Assembly: GCA_027459465.1 (NCBI GenBank) | Contig: DAIDIH010000122.1 | Span: 1 to 64,000 of the forward strand | Direction: 5' to 3' | Length of the DNA stretch: 64,000 nucleotides | DNA from: Bryobacterales bacterium | Lineage (GTDB): Bacteria > Acidobacteriota > Terriglobia > Bryobacterales > Bryobacteraceae | Part shown: positions 1-9,156 of the stretch, piece by piece | Position numbering within the stretch: the stretch's first letter is position 1 | Layout of the letters: every line of letters starts with the position of its first letter | The notes under the pieces: generated by a model | What the model was told of the DNA's origin: nothing | What the model saw: only the letters and a program-made list of their open reading frames with translations | Database searches by the model: none | Made by a program: the position numbers and the translations under genes

Positions 1-1
1 G

Positions 2-106
2 TACGCGCTGGAAGAACTCGATCGCGGAATACCGGCGGCATGTACGGCGATGTTCCGTGGCTGGCTGGAAGCCTCAGGCCGGTTGAATCCGGCGCCAGTG
101 TCCTGA
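2..106 (+). CDS. C-terminal end of an unidentified protein (partial)
   Basis: The window opens inside a frame that reads 34 codons and stops with TGA at 104-106, just before the stop of the convergent ABC ATPase gene at 112. The peptide begins YALEELDRGIPAAC and ends in NPAPVS. Its composition looks like ordinary coding sequence, and the tail-to-tail spacing of 5 bases matches other convergent pairs in this window. No family can be named from so short a tail, and a chance open frame in GC-rich DNA is possible. Confidence 0.4.
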   Translation, partial: YALEELDRGIPAACTAMFRGWLEASGRLNPAPVS

Positions 107-111
107 GGCGG

Positions 112-834
112 CTAAGACGCCGCTGGTTGGGACGCGCTCCACTCGGCGGCCTGACCTTCCGGCAGCAAATTACCCTTTTCCAGATGCAGGACACGCGTGG
201 CGAAACTGGCCGCGTGGGGATCGTGCGTCACCATTACCACAGTCTTTCCAAACTCTTTGTTGAGACGCGACAGCAAGGTGAGCACTTCCTGGGCTGAGCC
301 GGCGTCGAGATTGCCGGTCGGCTCGTCGGCGAGAATCAGGTCCGGATCGGTCACGAGCGCCCGCGCAATTGCCACGCGCTGTTCCTGGCCGCCGGATAGC
401 TGCCGCGGATAATGGTGTAACCGGTCGCCGAGGCCGACAAGTTTCAGCGCCGTCTCGGCATGTTCCATTCTTTCCTTGGCCTTGAGGTGGGTAAGCTTCA
501 GCGGTAGTTCAACATTTTCGATGGCATTGAGCACCGGAATCAGGTTGAATGACTGAAAGATAAACCCGATGTGCACATTGCGCCAATGAGCGATGGCGCG
601 GTCGTTGAGCGCGCGGAGATCCTCGTCGAGAACGCGAATTTCGCCGGACGACGGCCGGTCCATCGCGGCAATCAGGTGGAGGAGGGTAGATTTGCCGGAG
701 CCGGAGGGTCCCATCAGGGCGACGAAATCGCCGCGCCGCACTTCGAGATCGGCATCCTTGAGTGCGATCACGTGGAATTCGTCCCGCACGAACTCTTTCG
801 TCAGCTTCCTGGTTTCGATGACCACATCGCTCAT
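112..834 (-). CDS. ABC exporter ATP-binding subunit (MacB/LolD type)
   Basis: This is the cytoplasmic ATPase that powers the adjoining FtsX-like permeases. From the chosen start it is 240 residues, normal for the family. Walker [10 protein letters not shown] is at about residues 42-50, the signature LSGGQ at 146-150, Walker B ending in DEPTGNLD at about 170-177, and the switch histidine in VTHD follows. The frame is open to 849, where a TTG overlaps the TGA of the upstream fusion-protein gene, and ATGs occur at 840 and 834. I chose 834 because a GAGGGGA Shine-Dalgarno sequence sits six bases ahead of it. It is the last gene of a four-gene minus-strand operon. The substrate is unknown; macrolide, peptide or lipoprotein-type cargo are all possible. 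Confidence 0.9.
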   Translation of the reverse strand: MSDVVIETRKLTKEFVRDEFHVIALKDADLEVRRGDFVALMGPSGSGKSTLLHLIAAMDRPSSGEIRVLDEDLRALNDRAIAHWRNVHIGFIFQSFNLIPVLNAIENVELPLKLTHLKAKERMEHAETALKLVGLGDRLHHYPRQLSGGQEQRVAIARALVTDPDLILADEPTGNLDAGSAQEVLTLLSRLNKEFGKTVVMVTHDPHAASFATRVLHLEKGNLLPEGQAAEWSASQPAAS

Positions 835-845
835 GCGCATTCCCC

Positions 846-2192
846 TCAACTCTTCTTGATGACTACTTTCTGCCCATCCTTCAAATCCGCCGGCGCGCTG
901 ACGATCACGTCCTCGCCGCCGATCAATCCGCTCGATACCCGCACTCCGTCCGGCCCGCTCCCGTCGACCGTCACCGCGCGTTTCAGGGCCTTCCCGTCCA
1001 CCATCACGAACACGGACCCGTCGCGCACGGCAGCAGCCGGCACCGTGACCATCGGCTGAGCCGGCGCCCCGGTGTCCGTCTTCTTGACATCGTTGTAGAA
1101 GGCGACACTGGCGTTCATCTCCGGCCGGAGGTACGAATCCGGCTGAAGGACCTTAACCTTCACCTGCACGGTCGCCTTCTGGCGATTCGCCTCGGGCGAA
1201 ATCTCCGCGATGACGCCCTCGTATTTGCGGTCCGGATAGGCGTCGGTGGTGATTACGCCTTTCTGTTCCGGCGAGAGCTTGGCGAAGTCGTTCTGATTGA
1301 TATCGAGTTCGACCTGGAGGTCGTTCAGATCCGCCAGGGACACGACGTATCCTTTCGCGCCTTTGTCGCCGACGAAGCCGGTGGTGACGAATTCGCCCTT
1401 CTCGACATTTCTTTCGAGAATTGTTCCGTCGCTCGGCGCGCGGATGATCGTGTTGTCCAACTGCGTCTGGGCGAACTCGAGCGCGCCCTGGGCCTGCATG
1501 ACGGCCGCCTTTTGCGCCTCGATATCTTCCTTGCGCGGCCCGAGTTTCGCCAGGTCGTAGGTGTGCTGCAGCGAGAGCGTACGCGCCACCGCTCCGTCGT
1601 ACTTAGCCTGGGCGTCGTCGAGGGATTGTTTGGCGAGCACTCCCTGTTGCACCAGGTCCTTGGTGCGGCGAAGCGTGATCAGGGCGTTTTCCATGTCTGC
1701 CTTGCTCTGTTCGACGTCCGCCTTCGCCCTGGCGATTTCTTCCGGGCGGCTTCCGTGCTCAAGCTCTACGAGTTTGGCCTTCAAGTTGTCCAGTTGGCCC
1801 TGAGCTTGCAGCACCTGCGCGCGATACTCTTCGTCTTCGAGCCGCACCATCATCTGGCCCTGCTTAACCTTGTCGCCCTTCTCCACCCCGATCCACGCCA
1901 CTTTGCCGACCACTTTCGAGGCGACCTCGATCTTGTGATGAGCCACGATGTAGCCCGTGGCGTTCAGAATCACTTCGCGGCTCGCGCCACCGGGACCGGA
2001 CACCTGAGGCGCCCGCGCGCGGACCGTTTCGACTTCCACGGCGGCGTTGAGCCGCGTATAAGCGAAGCGTCCAAGGCCGAGCACCAGGAATAGCAGCACG
2101 CCGCCGATGATCCACCTCGACGCCCACGGCGAAGGCTCGAGCGACTTCTTCGCCGACCGGTCAATGCGCAGGCTTTTGAGTTCCGCTTCCAT
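846..2192 (-). CDS. Periplasmic membrane fusion protein (HlyD/MacA family)
   Basis: This 448-residue adaptor would link the inner-membrane ABC exporter to an outer-membrane channel. A single N-terminal membrane segment lies at about residues 28-47. It is followed by a first lipoyl half-motif around [15 protein letters not shown]-like sequence (about 90-110), a long Ala/Gln/Lys-rich coiled-coil hairpin (about 125-225), the second lipoyl half ([10 protein letters not shown]) and beta-barrel domains to the C terminus. Its start is 9 bases downstream of the permease stop, and its stop abuts the ATPase start. The order permease, permease, adaptor, ATPase is typical of MacAB-like sets in acidobacteria. 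No outer-membrane partner is encoded here. Confidence 0.88.
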   Translation of the reverse strand: MEAELKSLRIDRSAKKSLEPSPWASRWIIGGVLLFLVLGLGRFAYTRLNAAVEVETVRARAPQVSGPGGASREVILNATGYIVAHHKIEVASKVVGKVAWIGVEKGDKVKQGQMMVRLEDEEYRAQVLQAQGQLDNLKAKLVELEHGSRPEEIARAKADVEQSKADMENALITLRRTKDLVQQGVLAKQSLDDAQAKYDGAVARTLSLQHTYDLAKLGPRKEDIEAQKAAVMQAQGALEFAQTQLDNTIIRAPSDGTILERNVEKGEFVTTGFVGDKGAKGYVVSLADLNDLQVELDINQNDFAKLSPEQKGVITTDAYPDRKYEGVIAEISPEANRQKATVQVKVKVLQPDSYLRPEMNASVAFYNDVKKTDTGAPAQPMVTVPAAAVRDGSVFVMVDGKALKRAVTVDGSGPDGVRVSSGLIGGEDVIVSAPADLKDGQKVVIKKS

Positions 2193-2201
2193 AACTACTT
2201 G

Positions 2202-3365
2202 CTAGATCTCCCTAAGAGCAGTCAAGATTTCTTTTCTCGCCGCCATCCGCGCCGGGAACAGCCCGCCCACCGCGCCCATAAACATGGCGAACAGGATGCC
2301 GGCGAGCATGATTTGCGGCGTTACGCGGAAATTGAATGCGATTTCACTGAAGGTGACGAAGTTGCCGATTCCGGTGCTTACATTGTTCAGCGGCAGCACA
2401 AGAACGCAGCCGAGCAGACCTCCCAAAACCGACAACAGGAGCGATTCAGCGAGGAAGCTCAGCAGGATGCTCCCCCGAGAAAAGCCCAGAACCCGCAGCG
2501 TTCCGATCTCCTTGGAGCGCCGCGCCACCGCCGCGTACATCGTATTCATCGCGGCGAAACTTGAACCTACTGCCATGATCACAGATACGAAGACGCCCAG
2601 AAACTGAAGCGGCGCGCCGGAACTGGTCTGGGCGTCGTAGTAGGAGCGCTCGGTCTGCGCCGTGACGTTCAGCTTCTGGTCGTCGTTCATCGAATTGATG
2701 AGGGCCGGCACAACGCTTGCGTCCGCGGCTCGCACCAGCACCGAACTCAGGCCATCCTGGCGGTTGAAATCCGAACTTACCTGGCCAAGGTCGCCGAATA
2801 TCTCGCTGTTTACCGCCGACTCGCCTCCGTCCATCACGCCCACTACTTTCCACATCCCTTTTCCGAATCGAAGTTGGTGGTGAAGACGGGCGTCGGGATA
2901 GCGCCGCGCGATCGATTTGCCGACGACGACCTCGCGTTGGCCCGTTCGAAACCAGCGTCCATCGACGATTTTCAAGCCGCGCATTTGGACGCCCACCGGG
3001 AGCAGGCCGCGCAGAGTCACGTTCATCCCTTGCGGGCTGTCTACGCTCGGCAAATTGATCACGGTCACCATTTCGAGCGACGCCATGGGTTGACTGGAAG
3101 CGTCGCGGGCGACGCCCGGTTTGAACTTGATGTCTTGAAATACGTCGCGCGTGATGCCGGAGTTCAATTCAGCCGTGGCGCCTTTGCGCATGACCAAGAT
3201 CTGCAGCGGATCGCCGGTAGAGGCAAACGCTGAACGCAGGCCGGAAAGAAGCGCCAGCACGGAGAGCAGGACGGCGACCGTGAGCGCGATGCCCAGCGCG
3301 GTCATCACCGTGGTTGTCTTGCGGACGACCAGATTGCGGAAATTGTAGGTTAAGGGAATGGCCAT
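2202..3365 (-). CDS. FtsX/MacB-like ABC transporter permease
   Basis: This 387-residue inner-membrane permease has the FtsX/MacB arrangement. One membrane helix near residues 18-45 is followed by a large periplasmic domain (about 46-250) and three C-terminal helices (about 255-380). The conserved cytoplasmic loop reads [17 protein letters not shown], the usual FtsX-domain coupling signature. The paralogous permease lies 14 bases upstream and the adaptor 9 bases downstream, so one mRNA is likely. Two different permease genes suggest a heterodimeric exporter. Confidence 0.88.
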   Translation of the reverse strand: MAIPLTYNFRNLVVRKTTTVMTALGIALTVAVLLSVLALLSGLRSAFASTGDPLQILVMRKGATAELNSGITRDVFQDIKFKPGVARDASSQPMASLEMVTVINLPSVDSPQGMNVTLRGLLPVGVQMRGLKIVDGRWFRTGQREVVVGKSIARRYPDARLHHQLRFGKGMWKVVGVMDGGESAVNSEIFGDLGQVSSDFNRQDGLSSVLVRAADASVVPALINSMNDDQKLNVTAQTERSYYDAQTSSGAPLQFLGVFVSVIMAVGSSFAAMNTMYAAVARRSKEIGTLRVLGFSRGSILLSFLAESLLLSVLGGLLGCVLVLPLNNVSTGIGNFVTFSEIAFNFRVTPQIMLAGILFAMFMGAVGGLFPARMAARKEILTALREI

Positions 3366-3379
3366 CGTCGTCTCCGTGC

Positions 3380-4549
3380 TCAGCCCGAATACCGCAGAGA
3401 ATCGAGAATCGTGGTTCGTGACGCGCCCAGCGCCGGGATCAGCGAACTGATGAGACCGATAAACAACGCGATCCCGAGCGCGGCCAGAGCCAGGCCCGGG
3501 GTCATGGCCAGCGCTCGCAGGTTCTCAATGCCGCTGGCGCCATTGCGGATGCCTCCGCAAAGCAACCCCGCCAACGCGATCCCGAGGGTCCCACCGGCCA
3601 GCGCGATGACGCCGGCTTCGCCGAGGATCAGACAGACAATGGCGCCCTTGGTAAAGCCGAGCGTCTTCAGGATGCCTACTTCCCTTACCCGTTCGCGCAC
3701 CGACATCGACAGCGTGTTCGCCGACACCAGCAGGATGGTAAAGGTCACCGCGCCGCAGATGGCGAGCAGGAACAGCTTCAGATTTCCCAGAAACGCAACA
3801 AAGCTCAACTCGAAATTCCGTTCGGACTCCGTCCGTGTGGGCGCCGGCGAGTTGTCGAACATATGGTCGATGGACGCGGCCACGCGCGGCACGTCGGCGA
3901 TGCTGTCGGCCTTTACCTCAAACATGCTTGCAACGTCGCGCATCGGACTGTCCGCCCCAAGACTTTCCCGGAGATATTCTTTGTTGAAGAACAGGGCTTC
4001 GTGGTTTTCCGGGTCGGCGTAAATTCCCACTAATTTGAACTCCAGCGTGACCGGGAAAATGTCGCCCACAAGAGTAATCCGGTCGCCCAGCTTCCAGCCG
4101 AATTTTCTGGCGAGGCCCGCGTTCACGATACAGCCGGTGCGCTCGCGGAGAAACGCTTCTTTCTGATCCGCCGGCATCGTGGTGTCGGAATAAATCGTGA
4201 AGAACCGGTCCGGCTCGACGGCGAAGCGGGCGAAGTAGTTGCGGTGGTCGCGGGCATTCTTGTAACTACCGCCGAACCACTGCCAAAGCATGACTTCCTT
4301 CACGCCGGGCACGCGCCGTATCTTGTCTTCATAGGACATCGGCATTACATCCGCGAGGCCGACCTTGTGATGTGTAATCATTCGCACGGCCTGCGCCGGC
4401 GTCCCCGGGCCGCCGAAGAACAGTGCCCGGTACATTGCCATCAACACGCCCAGCAGACAGAACGACACGGCGATGCTGGTGATCGTCAGGGCGGTGCGGC
4501 GCCGGTTGCGCATGCTGCTCTTCAAAATGAACGTGAGATTCCGCAGCAT
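3380..4549 (-). CDS. FtsX/MacB-like ABC transporter permease, first gene of the exporter operon
   Basis: This 389-residue permease is related to its downstream neighbour. It has an N-terminal helix (about 17-45, after the basic stretch [12 protein letters not shown]), a periplasmic domain, and three C-terminal helices. The coupling loop [16 protein letters not shown] is at about residue 285-300. It is the promoter-proximal gene of the four-gene set and is divergent from tadA across a 63-base gap. The octamer CTTAAATT at 4558-4565 upstream also occurs in the TetR operator at 5729-5744. That is a weak hint that the TetR protein controls this exporter. Confidence 0.87.
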   Translation of the reverse strand: MLRNLTFILKSSMRNRRRTALTITSIAVSFCLLGVLMAMYRALFFGGPGTPAQAVRMITHHKVGLADVMPMSYEDKIRRVPGVKEVMLWQWFGGSYKNARDHRNYFARFAVEPDRFFTIYSDTTMPADQKEAFLRERTGCIVNAGLARKFGWKLGDRITLVGDIFPVTLEFKLVGIYADPENHEALFFNKEYLRESLGADSPMRDVASMFEVKADSIADVPRVAASIDHMFDNSPAPTRTESERNFELSFVAFLGNLKLFLLAICGAVTFTILLVSANTLSMSVRERVREVGILKTLGFTKGAIVCLILGEAGVIALAGGTLGIALAGLLCGGIRNGASGIENLRALAMTPGLALAALGIALFIGLISSLIPALGASRTTILDSLRYSG

Positions 4550-4612
4550 CGTGTTTCCTTAAATTCCTTGGCCATTCTGACGATTCCGATTATGCTGGGG
4601 ATGACCCGCAAG

Positions 4613-5110
4613 ATGGAAAACGAGATCGACGAACACACGCGAGAAACCGGCGAACGGCGCGCGGCAGCCGATGAACACTTCATGCGCCGCGCGCTCGCGT
4701 TGGCCCGGGAAGCCGCCGTTGCGGGGGAAGCGCCGATCGGCGCGGTGGTGGTGGCCGATGGGCGCATCGCCGGCGCAGGGCGCAATTCGCCGATCGCGCT
4801 TTGCGATCCCACGGCTCACGCCGAAATCCTCGCCTTGCGCGAGGCATCGAAGTCGCTGGGAAACTACCGGCTTGCCGGCGCGACCGTTTATGTCACGCTC
4901 GAGCCCTGCGTGATGTGCGCCGGGGCGATGGTGAACGCGCGCATTGCTCGTCTGGTCTTCGGCGTGCGTGACCTCCGGTTCGGCGGCGTGCGAAGCAAGT
5001 TCCGCCTGGCTGACTCGGAACTGCTGAACCATCGCGTCGCGATCGACGAAGGGCTTCTTGCGGCTGAATGCCAACAGATTCTGCAGGCCTTCTTCCAAAC
5101 GCGCCGCTGA
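4613..5110 (+). CDS. tadA: tRNA-specific adenosine deaminase
   Basis: TadA deaminates A34 of tRNA-Arg(ACG) to inosine in the cytoplasm, allowing wobble decoding. From this start the protein is 165 residues. It carries the zinc-dependent cytidine-deaminase-fold signature: H69-A-E71, with the catalytic proton-shuttle glutamate, and P98-C-x-x-C102. Substrate-loop sequence such as VNARIARLVFG and RFGGVRSKF fits TadA better than a free-base deaminase. In-frame ATGs also occur at 4592 and 4601. I prefer 4613 because GGGGA lies about 11 bases upstream and the conserved domain starts only at about residue 22. The frame stays open further 5', but that part is antisense to the permease. It converges on the TetR gene, with 11 bases between stops. 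Confidence 0.9.
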   Translation: MENEIDEHTRETGERRAAADEHFMRRALALAREAAVAGEAPIGAVVVADGRIAGAGRNSPIALCDPTAHAEILALREASKSLGNYRLAGATVYVTLEPCVMCAGAMVNARIARLVFGVRDLRFGGVRSKFRLADSELLNHRVAIDEGLLAAECQQILQAFFQTRR

Positions 5111-5121
5111 GTTGCGAGGTC

Positions 5122-5724
5122 TCATCCCTTCTCCTCGATTCCGCGCAGCAGGAGTTCGAGCGACCAGTCGATGGCGGCGTCTTCGGTGGTATGGCCTTCC
5201 CAGAACCGGCGCGCTGCGTTCAGGGATTCAAACACGGAGAAGAAGACGCGGCACAAACGCCTGGCATCCCGCAGATGCGGCCTGACCTCGCTCAGGCCGT
5301 CGGTGAAGATCTGTTCCAGCGGTTCGAAAATGCAGCGCTGAAACGCCGGCTCGATTTTTGCCACCGCTTCCGGGGAGAGTTCCGGATAGTCGGAGTTCAC
5401 GTAGCGGCTGATGTCGAGCGGTGGACGGCTCAGCATCCACCTGGCGAAACGCCGGAGGCGCTGTTCGAGCGAGTCCGTCGCCGGCCCGATCGCCGCCAGT
5501 GCGCCCTCGCGATGGCGCTCGAAATGACGCAGGGTGACTTCGACGTACAAGTCCTGCTTCCCGCCCGGGACGTGGTAGTAAATGGACGGCTGCCGGATGC
5601 CGAGATCGTCTGCGATATCCCTAATCGTGACTGCGGCGTAGCCGCGGGACGCGAAGTGCCGAGCGGCCACTTCAAGAAGCTGATCCCGGCTTGAGAGGGC
5701 ACGTTCGGCGGGTGAAGAGGCCAT
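5122..5724 (-). CDS. TetR/AcrR-family transcriptional repressor
   Basis: This 200-residue DNA-binding regulator has an N-terminal TetR helix-turn-helix at about residues 30-55 (VTIRDIADDLGIRQPSIYYHV) and an all-helical ligand-binding C-terminal domain of unknown specificity. A consensus-like promoter (TTGACA-N17-TAAGTT) places the transcription start within about a base of the ATG at 5724. An imperfect palindrome covers its -10 box, so autorepression is likely. No Shine-Dalgarno sequence is visible, consistent with a leaderless mRNA. The nearby ABC exporter operon is the obvious candidate target, by proximity only. Confidence 0.9.
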   Translation of the reverse strand: MASSPAERALSSRDQLLEVAARHFASRGYAAVTIRDIADDLGIRQPSIYYHVPGGKQDLYVEVTLRHFERHREGALAAIGPATDSLEQRLRRFARWMLSRPPLDISRYVNSDYPELSPEAVAKIEPAFQRCIFEPLEQIFTDGLSEVRPHLRDARRLCRVFFSVFESLNAARRFWEGHTTEDAAIDWSLELLLRGIEEKG

Positions 5725-5728
5725 CGAA

Positions 5729-5760
5729 CCTAACTTAAATTAGGTAGGTAGGATTGTCAA
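5729..5760 (-). promoter_or_regulatory. TetR promoter with overlapping palindromic operator
   Basis: Read on the minus strand, TTGACA (5760-5755) and TAAGTT (5737-5732) are separated by exactly 17 bases, and the expected start is about 5725. The palindrome at 5729-5744 (CCTAACTTAAATTAGG on the plus strand) is symmetric at 14 of 16 positions and covers the -10 element. This is the usual position for a self-repressing TetR protein. The function is inferred from position and symmetry. Confidence 0.65.
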
Positions 5761-5794
5761 GGGGGAGGATGGGGGAGGACGGCGGTGAGGACAT

Positions 5795-5840
5795 CCAAAA
5801 ACAGAAGCCATCCGGTTCTGGGGCCGGATGGCTTCGTTTT
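5795..5840. terminator. Bidirectional rho-independent terminator
   Basis: A perfect 12-base-pair stem (GAAGCCATCCGG at 5804-5815 and its complement at 5824-5835) has an 8-base loop. It is flanked by an A-run on the left (5797-5801) and GTTTT on the right. On the minus strand it is followed by a T-rich tract and directly follows the stop of the gene at 5858-6445, so terminating that gene is its likely job. Confidence 0.85.
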
Positions 5841-5857
5841 GCGGGAGTGGGGGAGGG

Positions 5858-6445
5858 TCAGGCGGCCTTACGTTCCGGCGCCTGTTTGTCGCGGGGGGCG
5901 AGCGGCGGCCGGATGGGAATGACGCGCGCCACGTGTGCCGGGCGGGCTTCGGAATGTGCTCCGGTTGCGTGGAAGTAATCCTCCAGCGGATACAGAGCGT
6001 AAGGCTGCAGTTCGCGGTATACACGGCCGAGACGTTGCTGGATCCGGTAGACCGAGTGGAAGAAGGTGCCGCGGTCCACCCCCAGACGCCGGCAGCAAAG
6101 CCGCCAGTCCGCCCCGAGAAGGAAATGATATCGAAAGACCTTATGTTCGAATTCGTCCAGCGAACGCTCGCTTACCAAGGTAAAATCCGCCGCGAATTCT
6201 TCGTCTTTGCGGCCCCAAATCGTTTTACGCTCCCGGCCGGGGTTCGCTTCGAGAGACACTCGCGTCATGCTTCCACCGCCTGCCACGATGGAGCGAAACC
6301 GCGCAAAGCAAGCGCGGAAGATCGCCCGCAGAACGCAGTTGCAAGGCTGGGTGCTGTCGGCGTGGCCGCCTTTCAACCCGAGTCCCCTGCATGACGTGCA
6401 CTGCGCTGTCGCGAGTCCGATTGTGTCCGATCTGGTCCAGTCCAT
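5858..6445 (-). CDS. Cys-rich protein with sigma-region-4-like helix-turn-helix, function unknown
   Basis: I do not recognise a named family. The 195-residue product has an N-terminal Cys cluster (CTSC at about 17-20, then CNC at about 35-37 and a later Cys) that could bind zinc. A central helical segment (DEFEHKVFRYHFLLG) is followed by a helix-turn-helix-like stretch (DWRLCCRRLGVDRGTFFHSV) that resembles a sigma-factor region 4 or phage-type regulator fold. The tail is Pro/Arg-rich. It is transcribed alone from a good promoter (TTGACA-N16-TAGGAT), has an AAGGA ribosome site 7 bases before the ATG, and ends at a strong terminator. A regulatory role is inference. Confidence 0.7.
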   Translation of the reverse strand: MDWTRSDTIGLATAQCTSCRGLGLKGGHADSTQPCNCVLRAIFRACFARFRSIVAGGGSMTRVSLEANPGRERKTIWGRKDEEFAADFTLVSERSLDEFEHKVFRYHFLLGADWRLCCRRLGVDRGTFFHSVYRIQQRLGRVYRELQPYALYPLEDYFHATGAHSEARPAHVARVIPIRPPLAPRDKQAPERKAA

Positions 6446-6515
6446 TCCTCGTTCCTTCCGTCCTTTTTCTCTCTCCCCGGCATTTTCTTGTTCGTTGCCA
6501 GGTGTCTATGACTCC

Positions 6516-6543
6516 ATCCTAAGGTTATTTTTTGGATTGTCAA
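6516..6543 (-). promoter_or_regulatory. Sigma-70-type promoter of the Cys-rich HTH gene
   Basis: On the minus strand TTGACA (6543-6538) and TAGGAT (6521-6516) are spaced by 16 bases. This predicts a start near 6509 and a leader of about 64 bases before the ATG at 6445. The surrounding 6520-6615 stretch is strikingly AT-rich compared with the rest of the window. Confidence 0.6.
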
Positions 6544-6632
6544 GAAAAAGAGAGAAACATAATTTCTATTTCTTACTATCTTCTTTATTTTTAAGAAAAA
6601 CGAAAAGAGCGAAAGGCCGCGAAATTCGAATC

Positions 6633-7802
6633 CTAGCGCCCCGTTGCGGCGGCCTCGCGGTAGGCGTCCACCACCGCCGTCGCCGTACGCAGCCAATCAA
6701 ACCGGCGGACCTGCTCGAAGCCGCGTTCCACCAGAGTGCATCGCAAGGTTTCATCCAACAGGGCCTCACGGACGCCGCGCGCGATATCGAACACGTTTTC
6801 CGGATTCACAATCACCGCCGCATCGCCGACCACTTCCGGCAGCGAACTGAGGGCCGAGCTGACGACCGGCGTTCCGCACGCCATTGCTTCGAGCGGGGGC
6901 AATCCGAATCCCTCATACAGGGACGGGAATACAAACACCGAGGCCGCCTGGTAGAAGACGCGAAGTGTGTCGATGGGCACGAAGCCGAGGAAACGCACGG
7001 CATGTTCCACGCGGCTCTGGATGACGGCGCGCCGCACCTCCGGGGCGCGGGAAATCTCGTCGCCGATAATAATTAATTTTAATCCGTGATAGACCGGATT
7101 GTTCTCTAATTCCTGCCGCACAATCGAAAATGCTTCGATCATCCGTGGGATATTTTTCTGCGGCCGGATGGTTCCCGCGTAGAGCAGGAAGGGGAAGTTG
7201 ATCTGGTAGCGGTCGAGTGTGTGCTCCATTTCCGGGGGATAGCGAGCTTCGCTGTCCCCGCCGGCAGAGGCGATGACCGGCCGCTCGGCCCGCTGGAAAG
7301 CCGGGTCGGGCGCGTTGTAGATCACCCGGATCCGGTCGGAAGGGATGCCGAGGACATCTTCAAGATCCCGCCGGGTAGCCTCGGAAACCGCGATCACGCG
7401 GTTGGCCCGGCGCAATCCACGCTCGTAGCGCCACAGGTGCATTCCCCTGGCCCGCCGTTCCGGGTAGATGAGGCTGCTCATGTCATGGACCGTCACGATA
7501 TAAGGCCGGGGCATCGCAAGAGGGACGGTGTTCAAGGGGACATGATAGACGTCGGCCCGCAGGCGCCGCAGGAACCAGGCGAAGGCCGCCCTGCGCGCCA
7601 GGCTGTGCCCCGGCGGATTGAAGTGGACCCGCTCGAAGTTCTCACCGAGGGCCGCCAACGCCGGCGCCGCGGGTTCGTTGGTAACAAGCAGGTAATGGTT
7701 TTCGCGCTCGAGCCGGTCGAGTGAGTGAACCAGATTGCGAATATGGGTCCCGATCCCGAAATCGCCGATCCGGCGGACGTCAATCGCGACCCTTAGTCCC
7801 AT
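6633..7802 (-). CDS. GT4-family glycosyltransferase
   Basis: This 389-residue GT-B-fold retaining glycosyltransferase probably transfers a sugar onto a cell-surface glycan or lipid carrier. The N-terminal domain starts MGLRVAIDVRRIGDFGIGTH. The C-terminal domain has LLYAGTIRPQKNI (about 245-257) and the acidic motif FPSLYEGFGLPPLEAMACGTP (about residue 310-330), the EX7E region that binds the sugar nucleotide. The frame stays open to 8270, but that extension is antisense-like sequence inside glyA. The ATG at 7802 lies 8 bases after the glyA stop and begins the conserved domain. Acceptor and donor are unknown. Confidence 0.88.
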   Translation of the reverse strand: MGLRVAIDVRRIGDFGIGTHIRNLVHSLDRLERENHYLLVTNEPAAPALAALGENFERVHFNPPGHSLARRAAFAWFLRRLRADVYHVPLNTVPLAMPRPYIVTVHDMSSLIYPERRARGMHLWRYERGLRRANRVIAVSEATRRDLEDVLGIPSDRIRVIYNAPDPAFQRAERPVIASAGGDSEARYPPEMEHTLDRYQINFPFLLYAGTIRPQKNIPRMIEAFSIVRQELENNPVYHGLKLIIIGDEISRAPEVRRAVIQSRVEHAVRFLGFVPIDTLRVFYQAASVFVFPSLYEGFGLPPLEAMACGTPVVSSALSSLPEVVGDAAVIVNPENVFDIARGVREALLDETLRCTLVERGFEQVRRFDWLRTATAVVDAYREAAATGR

Positions 7803-7810
7803 AGAGCCGG

Positions 7811-9094
7811 CTATCGGGCAGCGGCGCGCGCCAACTTCCAACCGTAGAGCGGGAACGCCTCGGTCAGCTCGGCGACGCTCGTTCGAACGCGCGCCAGTGT
7901 CTCTTCCGAGGCGGGCGCCCGCAGCACCTCGGCGACCAGTTCGCCGACCCGCTGCATCTCGCCTTCGCCGAAGCCGCGCGTGGTTACCGCGGGACTGCCA
8001 AGCCGGATGCCGCTCGGGTTCAACGGCGGGTTTGTGTCGAAGGGAATCGCATTCTTGTTCGCCGTGATCCACGCCTTGTCGAGCGCGGCTTCCGCTTCCT
8101 TGCCGCGAACGCCCTGGCCGAACACGTCGACAAGCACGAGGTGCGAATCCGTGCCGCCGGAAACGACGCGGAATCCGTGTGAAGCGAGGCTGCTCGAGAG
8201 CGTTTGCGCGTTTGAGATCACGCGCTTCTGATAGGCGACGAACTCCGGCCGCGCGGCTTCCAGGAAACACACCGCTTTCGCCGCCAGAATGTGCACCAGC
8301 GGGCCTCCCTGCACGCCGGGAAAGACGGTTTTATCGATCGCCGCGGAAAATTGGGCGCGGCAGAGAATCATGCCCGAGCGCGGCCCGCGCAAGGTCTTAT
8401 GCGTCGTGGAGGTGACGATGTCGGCGTACTCGCACGGATTCGGATAGAGGCCCGCGGCGACGAGGCCGGAAAAATGCGCCATGTCGACGAGCAGCAGCGC
8501 GCCAACCGAATCGGCGATGGCGCGGAACCGGGCGAAATCGATGATTCGCGAATACGCGCTCGCACCGGCGATGATCATTTTCGGCCGGTGCTCTTCGGCG
8601 AGGCGCGCAACCTCGTCGTAGTCGATGCGTTCGTCGTCCCTTCGCACGCCGTAGGCGACGACGTGATAGGTTTTGCCCGAGAAATTCAGCGGATGGCCGT
8701 GCGTCAGGTGGCCGCCGTGCGCCAGGTTCATGCCCAGAATCGTCGCGCCGGGCTCGAGAACGGCGGTGTAGGCGGCCTGGTTTGCCTGCGAGCCCGAGTG
8801 CGGCTGCACGTTGGCGTGCTCGGCGTGGAACAAGGCCTTGGCGCGGTCCCGGGCGAGATTTTCGACGATGTCGGTGAATTCGCAGCCGCCGTAGTAACGC
8901 TTGCCGGGATACCCCTCGGCGTACTTATTCGTGAATACGCTTCCCGCGGCCTCGAGGATGGCTTCAGACGTGAAATTCTCGCTGGCGATCAGCTCCAGCC
9001 GCGAGTGCTGGCGTTCGATCTCATGCTGGATCGCCTCGTAAATCTGCGGGTCGACGACCGACAGAGGAAGTGACATGCGCTCAACGTCGTTCAT
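7811..9094 (-). CDS. glyA: Serine hydroxymethyltransferase
   Basis: This PLP enzyme interconverts serine and glycine with tetrahydrofolate, supplying one-carbon units. The 427-residue length is standard. The PLP lysine lies in [15 protein letters not shown] (about residue 230), and the substrate-binding YYGGCEFTD and HGGHLTHGH regions are present. It is followed after 8 bases by the glycosyltransferase and shares a 62-base divergent promoter region with proS. A TACACT hexamer at 9110-9105 would start transcription about 4 bases before the ATG. Confidence 0.97.
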   Translation of the reverse strand: MNDVERMSLPLSVVDPQIYEAIQHEIERQHSRLELIASENFTSEAILEAAGSVFTNKYAEGYPGKRYYGGCEFTDIVENLARDRAKALFHAEHANVQPHSGSQANQAAYTAVLEPGATILGMNLAHGGHLTHGHPLNFSGKTYHVVAYGVRRDDERIDYDEVARLAEEHRPKMIIAGASAYSRIIDFARFRAIADSVGALLLVDMAHFSGLVAAGLYPNPCEYADIVTSTTHKTLRGPRSGMILCRAQFSAAIDKTVFPGVQGGPLVHILAAKAVCFLEAARPEFVAYQKRVISNAQTLSSSLASHGFRVVSGGTDSHLVLVDVFGQGVRGKEAEAALDKAWITANKNAIPFDTNPPLNPSGIRLGSPAVTTRGFGEGEMQRVGELVAEVLRAPASEETLARVRTSVAELTEAFPLYGWKLARAAAR

Positions 9095-9104
9095 GGGTAT
9101 TACC

Positions 9105-9147
9105 AGTGTAAAACGCGCGGAACGCCCGCGTAGGCCGTTGCTACACT
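9105..9147. promoter_or_regulatory. Divergent glyA/proS promoter region with paired TACACT boxes
   Basis: The 62-base gap holds TACACT on the minus strand (9110-9105, towards glyA) and TACACT on the plus strand (9142-9147, towards proS, preceded by TGC as an extended -10). Both predict very short leaders of about 3-4 bases. No convincing -35 boxes are visible and there is no Shine-Dalgarno sequence for either gene. Confidence 0.5.
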
Positions 9148-9156
9148 GAAGACTTC

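Noticed and set aside
7803-8270. An N-terminal extension of the GT4 glycosyltransferase
   Set aside because: The extra 156 codons overlap the 3' part of glyA in another frame and are Arg-rich. The conserved domain begins exactly at the ATG at 7802.
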